Both the position numbers and the translations under genes were made by a program. From Pseudomonas quebecensis (GTDB lineage: Bacteria > Pseudomonadota > Gammaproteobacteria > Pseudomonadales > Pseudomonadaceae), in contig NZ_CP112866.1 of assembly GCF_026410085.1 (NCBI RefSeq), positions 2,356,001 through 2,420,000 of the forward strand: a DNA stretch of 64,000 nt, in the 5' to 3' direction. The notes below the pieces were generated by a model that saw only the letters and a list, made by a program, of their open reading frames with translations, did no database searches and was not told the origin of the DNA. Below, one piece after another: positions 62,021 through 64,000 of this stretch; within the stretch, counting starts at the first letter, position 1, and every line of letters begins with the position of its first letter.

Positions 62021-62620
62021 ATGAATAAAGCAACTTTTAAAGAAGTACCGGCCTGGCTGTCGCTGACTGCGCTCGCTGCCGTCGTGACGCTCACGCGGCC
62101 GAGCAATGCCAACGGCGTACAGGTCGAGACCTTGACCCTGCGTGCCCCGATGGTTCGTGAAGTGCGAGCTGCCGACCGCGCCTCTAATGGCGACGATGAA
62201 CAGCGCGAGTTGATGTTGTTCGCGGGATTGGCAGAGGTAGGCGTTAAGGATCTTGAAGGCCTCAAGCTGGCGGACTATCGCCGTGTTCAAGCCGCTTACT
62301 CGCACCTGGTCCCCGAAACCGACTATTCGGATTCGATGCCGCCGTGGCTGTCGGTTAATACTGATCGGGCCCTGGTCACTCTTTCCTGTCCGAGCGTCAT
62401 CAACGGGGTGTCGGTTGATACATTGTCTCTGCGCTCCCCGACTGTTGGCGATGTGCGCACGGCTAATCGTGACGCGGGCGGAAATGACGAACAGCGAGAG
62501 CTGATTTTGTTTGCCGCGCTTGCCGGGGCGCCTGTCGCTGATCTGGAGGGCCTGATGTTGGTGGATTTTAACCGCCTGCAGGCCGGCTATTTTCGAATGG
62601 ACCAAGACGACGGGGTTTAA
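62021..62620 (+). CDS. Tail assembly chaperone with duplicated domain
   Basis: 199 residues built of two tandem copies of the same chaperone domain. Copy 1 is about residues 22-97 and copy 2 about 118-195; each contains an '(N)GV(Q/S)V(E/D)TL(T/S)LR(A/S)P' strand, a 'DEQREL(M/I)LFA' helix and an 'DLEGL' turn. The normal protein is about 100 residues. It should chaperone the tape measure. The next short frame may be fused to it by frameshifting. Confidence 0.88.
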   Translation: MNKATFKEVPAWLSLTALAAVVTLTRPSNANGVQVETLTLRAPMVREVRAADRASNGDDEQRELMLFAGLAEVGVKDLEGLKLADYRRVQAAYSHLVPETDYSDSMPPWLSVNTDRALVTLSCPSVINGVSVDTLSLRSPTVGDVRTANRDAGGNDEQRELILFAALAGAPVADLEGLMLVDFNRLQAGYFRMDQDDGV

Positions 62621-62636
62621 CCCTCACGTCATAAAA

Positions 62637-62732
62637 ATGGCCGCGAAACGTCTGGCGGCGGAAACGGGATTTTCCGCTGCTGAGATTCTGTCAATGCCGT
62701 TTGCGGAAATGGTGTGGTGGCTCACGGACTGA
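62637..62732 (+). CDS. Short chaperone extension (GpE-type)
   Basis: 31 residues ('MAAKRLAAETGFSAAEILSM' then 'PFAEMVWWLTD'), typical of the small second frame downstream of tail chaperones. It lies in the +1 (equivalently -2) frame relative to the chaperone, and that frame stays open upstream into a GGGG run at 62612-62615. It is probably made as a frameshift fusion, although the ATG could be used alone. Confidence 0.7.
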   Translation: MAAKRLAAETGFSAAEILSMPFAEMVWWLTD

Positions 62733-62770
62733 GCCGCCTTCGATAAGGCTATGCAAAAGAGGGCCGTGAC

Positions 62771-64000
62771 ATGGCGAACAAGATCGCCCTCGGGCTGGTG
62801 ATCGGCGGCGCCGTCAGTTCGACTGTCGGTGCTGCGTTTAAAGATGTAACGGGGCGCATCAAGCGTCTTGAGGCGGAAGGCAATAAAGCGCGTGTTCTGC
62901 AGCGCACTATCGGCGACACCATTCGATTGCGTGATGAATGGAAGAAAGCCCATGACAGCGGCTCTGAGGGAGCATCCAAGCTGCTGGGGCGATTGAACTC
63001 CAATCTCGACAGTTTGAAAAAGCAGGGCATCGAGGTCGGCCGGCTGGAAAAGGCCTATCGTTCAATGGGACAGACCGCCAACAAAGCCGAGCTTAAGGCC
63101 CGCGGACATCAGCAACTGGATGCTGGTAAGAACGGCATGAAAAGCACTGTCGGCGCCGCTGTCGTCGGTGTTGGCATGCTAGCTGTTCCGACCAAGGTCA
63201 GCGCGGATTTTGGGGCCATTGTTCGTGACATCGCGATCAAGGCCGGTATTGCCAACAAACCGCAAGAACAGGAGATGTCGCGCAAGATCATCGATACCTC
63301 GCGCGACACCGGCATGGCGCGCAACGACGTGGCCGACGTGGTCAACCAGTTGGTCGGCGCGGGTATGGATTTGAGCAAGGCCCTAGAGTACGCGCCGGTC
63401 GCGGCCAAGTTTGTCGTAGGTCAAGGCTCGAACGGTGTCGATACCGCGAAGATGATCAACGCCCTGGGGCAGAACGCCAAGATTACCGATCCAAAGCAGA
63501 TGCAGCAGGCTCTGGAGGCTATTGCCTTCCAAGGGCAGGCGGGGAGCTTTGAAGCGGCAGACATGGCCAAGTGGTTCCCCGAACTGTTGGCGAATATGGG
63601 CAGCCTCGGCATCACCGGCATGGATGCGGTGACGCAGCTGGGGGCCATGCTGCAAGTGCAGATGAAGTCTGCAGGCGGCGCCGATGAGGCGGCGAACAAC
63701 CTCAAGAACTGGATGAGCAAAATCGGTTCTGGCGATACCGTCAAGGCGTATGCAAAGGCCGGTATCGACTACAAGGGGTCAATGCAGACCGGTTTGCAAA
63801 ACGGGATGTCCACGCTTGAAACCAGCATGTCGCTGGCACAGAAGTACATCCAGGCCACTGATCCGAAGCGCGCGGCGGCAATGGCCGAGGCGACGGCGAA
63901 GATCAGCAAGGAATCGGACCCGGAGAAAGCCAAGGCCATGATGGCCTCGCTGGAAGAGTCACTGCGCACCGGTGACCTGTTCGCTGATATGCAGGTAAAG
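62771..64000 (+). CDS. Tail tape measure protein (3' end cut off)
   Basis: The frame is open from the ATG at 62771 to the right edge (410 codons seen). The N-terminal coiled coil ('RIKRLEAEGNKARVLQRTIG', 'KAELKARG') and the following Gly/Ala-rich tape-measure domain ('FGAIVRDIAIKAGIANKPQEQE') are typical of the TP901-type family. It sets tail length. Confidence 0.93.
   Translation, partial: MANKIALGLVIGGAVSSTVGAAFKDVTGRIKRLEAEGNKARVLQRTIGDTIRLRDEWKKAHDSGSEGASKLLGRLNSNLDSLKKQGIEVGRLEKAYRSMGQTANKAELKARGHQQLDAGKNGMKSTVGAAVVGVGMLAVPTKVSADFGAIVRDIAIKAGIANKPQEQEMSRKIIDTSRDTGMARNDVADVVNQLVGAGMDLSKALEYAPVAAKFVVGQGSNGVDTAKMINALGQNAKITDPKQMQQALEAIAFQGQAGSFEAADMAKWFPELLANMGSLGITGMDAVTQLGAMLQVQMKSAGGADEAANNLKNWMSKIGSGDTVKAYAKAGIDYKGSMQTGLQNGMSTLETSMSLAQKYIQATDPKRAAAMAEATAKISKESDPEKAKAMMASLEESLRTGDLFADMQVK

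Larger units (their letters stand above)
32348..64000. mobile_element. Prophage (left part) integrated at tRNA-Cys
   Basis: An integrase, CI/Cro switch, replication genes, lambda-type head genes and P2-type contractile tail genes run in standard order to the right edge. The head genes (gpW, portal, ClpP-type protease, decoration protein, capsid) and the tail genes (gpV, gpW, gpJ, gpI, sheath, tube) come from different phage lineages, so this is a mosaic myovirus. No broken gene was found, so it could be functional. About 3.5 kb of cargo separate the tRNA from the integrase; whether that cargo belongs to the same phage cannot be settled here. Confidence 0.9.

Overview
The window is a piece of a Pseudomonas chromosome, most likely of the P. 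fluorescens group, carrying the left part of an integrated temperate phage. The GC-rich codon use, a pyoverdine-type acylase (PvdQ) preceded by a textbook PvdS-type promoter, the glgA-treZ-malQ-treY-glgX arrangement and the closest recognisable families all point there; the species cannot be fixed from sequence reading alone.

Host region, 1 to about 32350. A partial TonB-dependent siderophore receptor with a Fur-box-like site (1-1938) is followed by a secreted epoxide-hydrolase-type protein and a classical autotransporter. Next comes a co-oriented minus-strand block with alpha-glucan and trehalose genes (glgA, treZ, malQ, treY, a DUF2934 gene, glgX). It runs without a gap into an uncharacterised module: an acyl-CoA-dehydrogenase-like protein, a PIG-L deacetylase, a NodS-like methyltransferase, a family 2 glycosyltransferase, and a second PIG-L paralogue that has lost a catalytic aspartate. 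The glucan genes should produce glycogen-like polymer (GlgA), trim it (GlgX, MalQ) and convert it to trehalose (TreY then TreZ). The attached module has the logic of a small glycolipid or lipo-saccharide pathway (glycosyl transfer, deacetylation, methylation, acyl-chain oxidation), but its product is unknown. After this come single genes: a 2-hydroxyacid dehydrogenase, an alpha/beta hydrolase, YqaA and DUF411 proteins, a SRPBCC protein, a chemoreceptor, a divergent aldo/keto reductase and LysR pair, a small membrane protein, a Fur-like small protein, pvdQ and a tRNA-Cys.

Integrated element, about 32350 to the right edge. The tRNA-Cys is the probable attachment site. Between it and the integrase lies an AT-rich, foreign-looking two-gene operon (a 271-residue protein of unknown family and a 743-residue UvrD-like helicase), a good candidate for a cargo anti-phage system. 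The phage then shows a leftward early operon (integrase, DUF4224, HD phosphohydrolase, a PrtN-type activator, a KilAC-type protein and several small genes), a CI-type S24 repressor facing a Cro-like gene, and a rightward replication block (CII-like, DksA-like zinc finger, Toprim-VapE primase/helicase, a Q-like small protein). A 0.3 kb stretch full of CCTACC repeats and a long hairpin follows, possibly the replication origin. The late operon runs holin, terminases, lambda-type head genes (gpW, portal, ClpP-type protease, decoration protein, capsid), then a P2-type contractile tail (gpV, gpW, gpJ, gpI, fibre, sheath, tube, chaperone, a short possible frameshift extension, tape measure). The tape measure runs off the right edge, so the lysis enzyme, the rest of the tail and attR are not visible.

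The points most worth following are the cargo helicase operon, the deacetylase/methyltransferase/glycosyltransferase module joined to glgX, the repeat-rich region after the VapE gene, the PvdS box before pvdQ, and the repeated hairpin-plus-ribosome-site cassettes before the major capsid and sheath genes.
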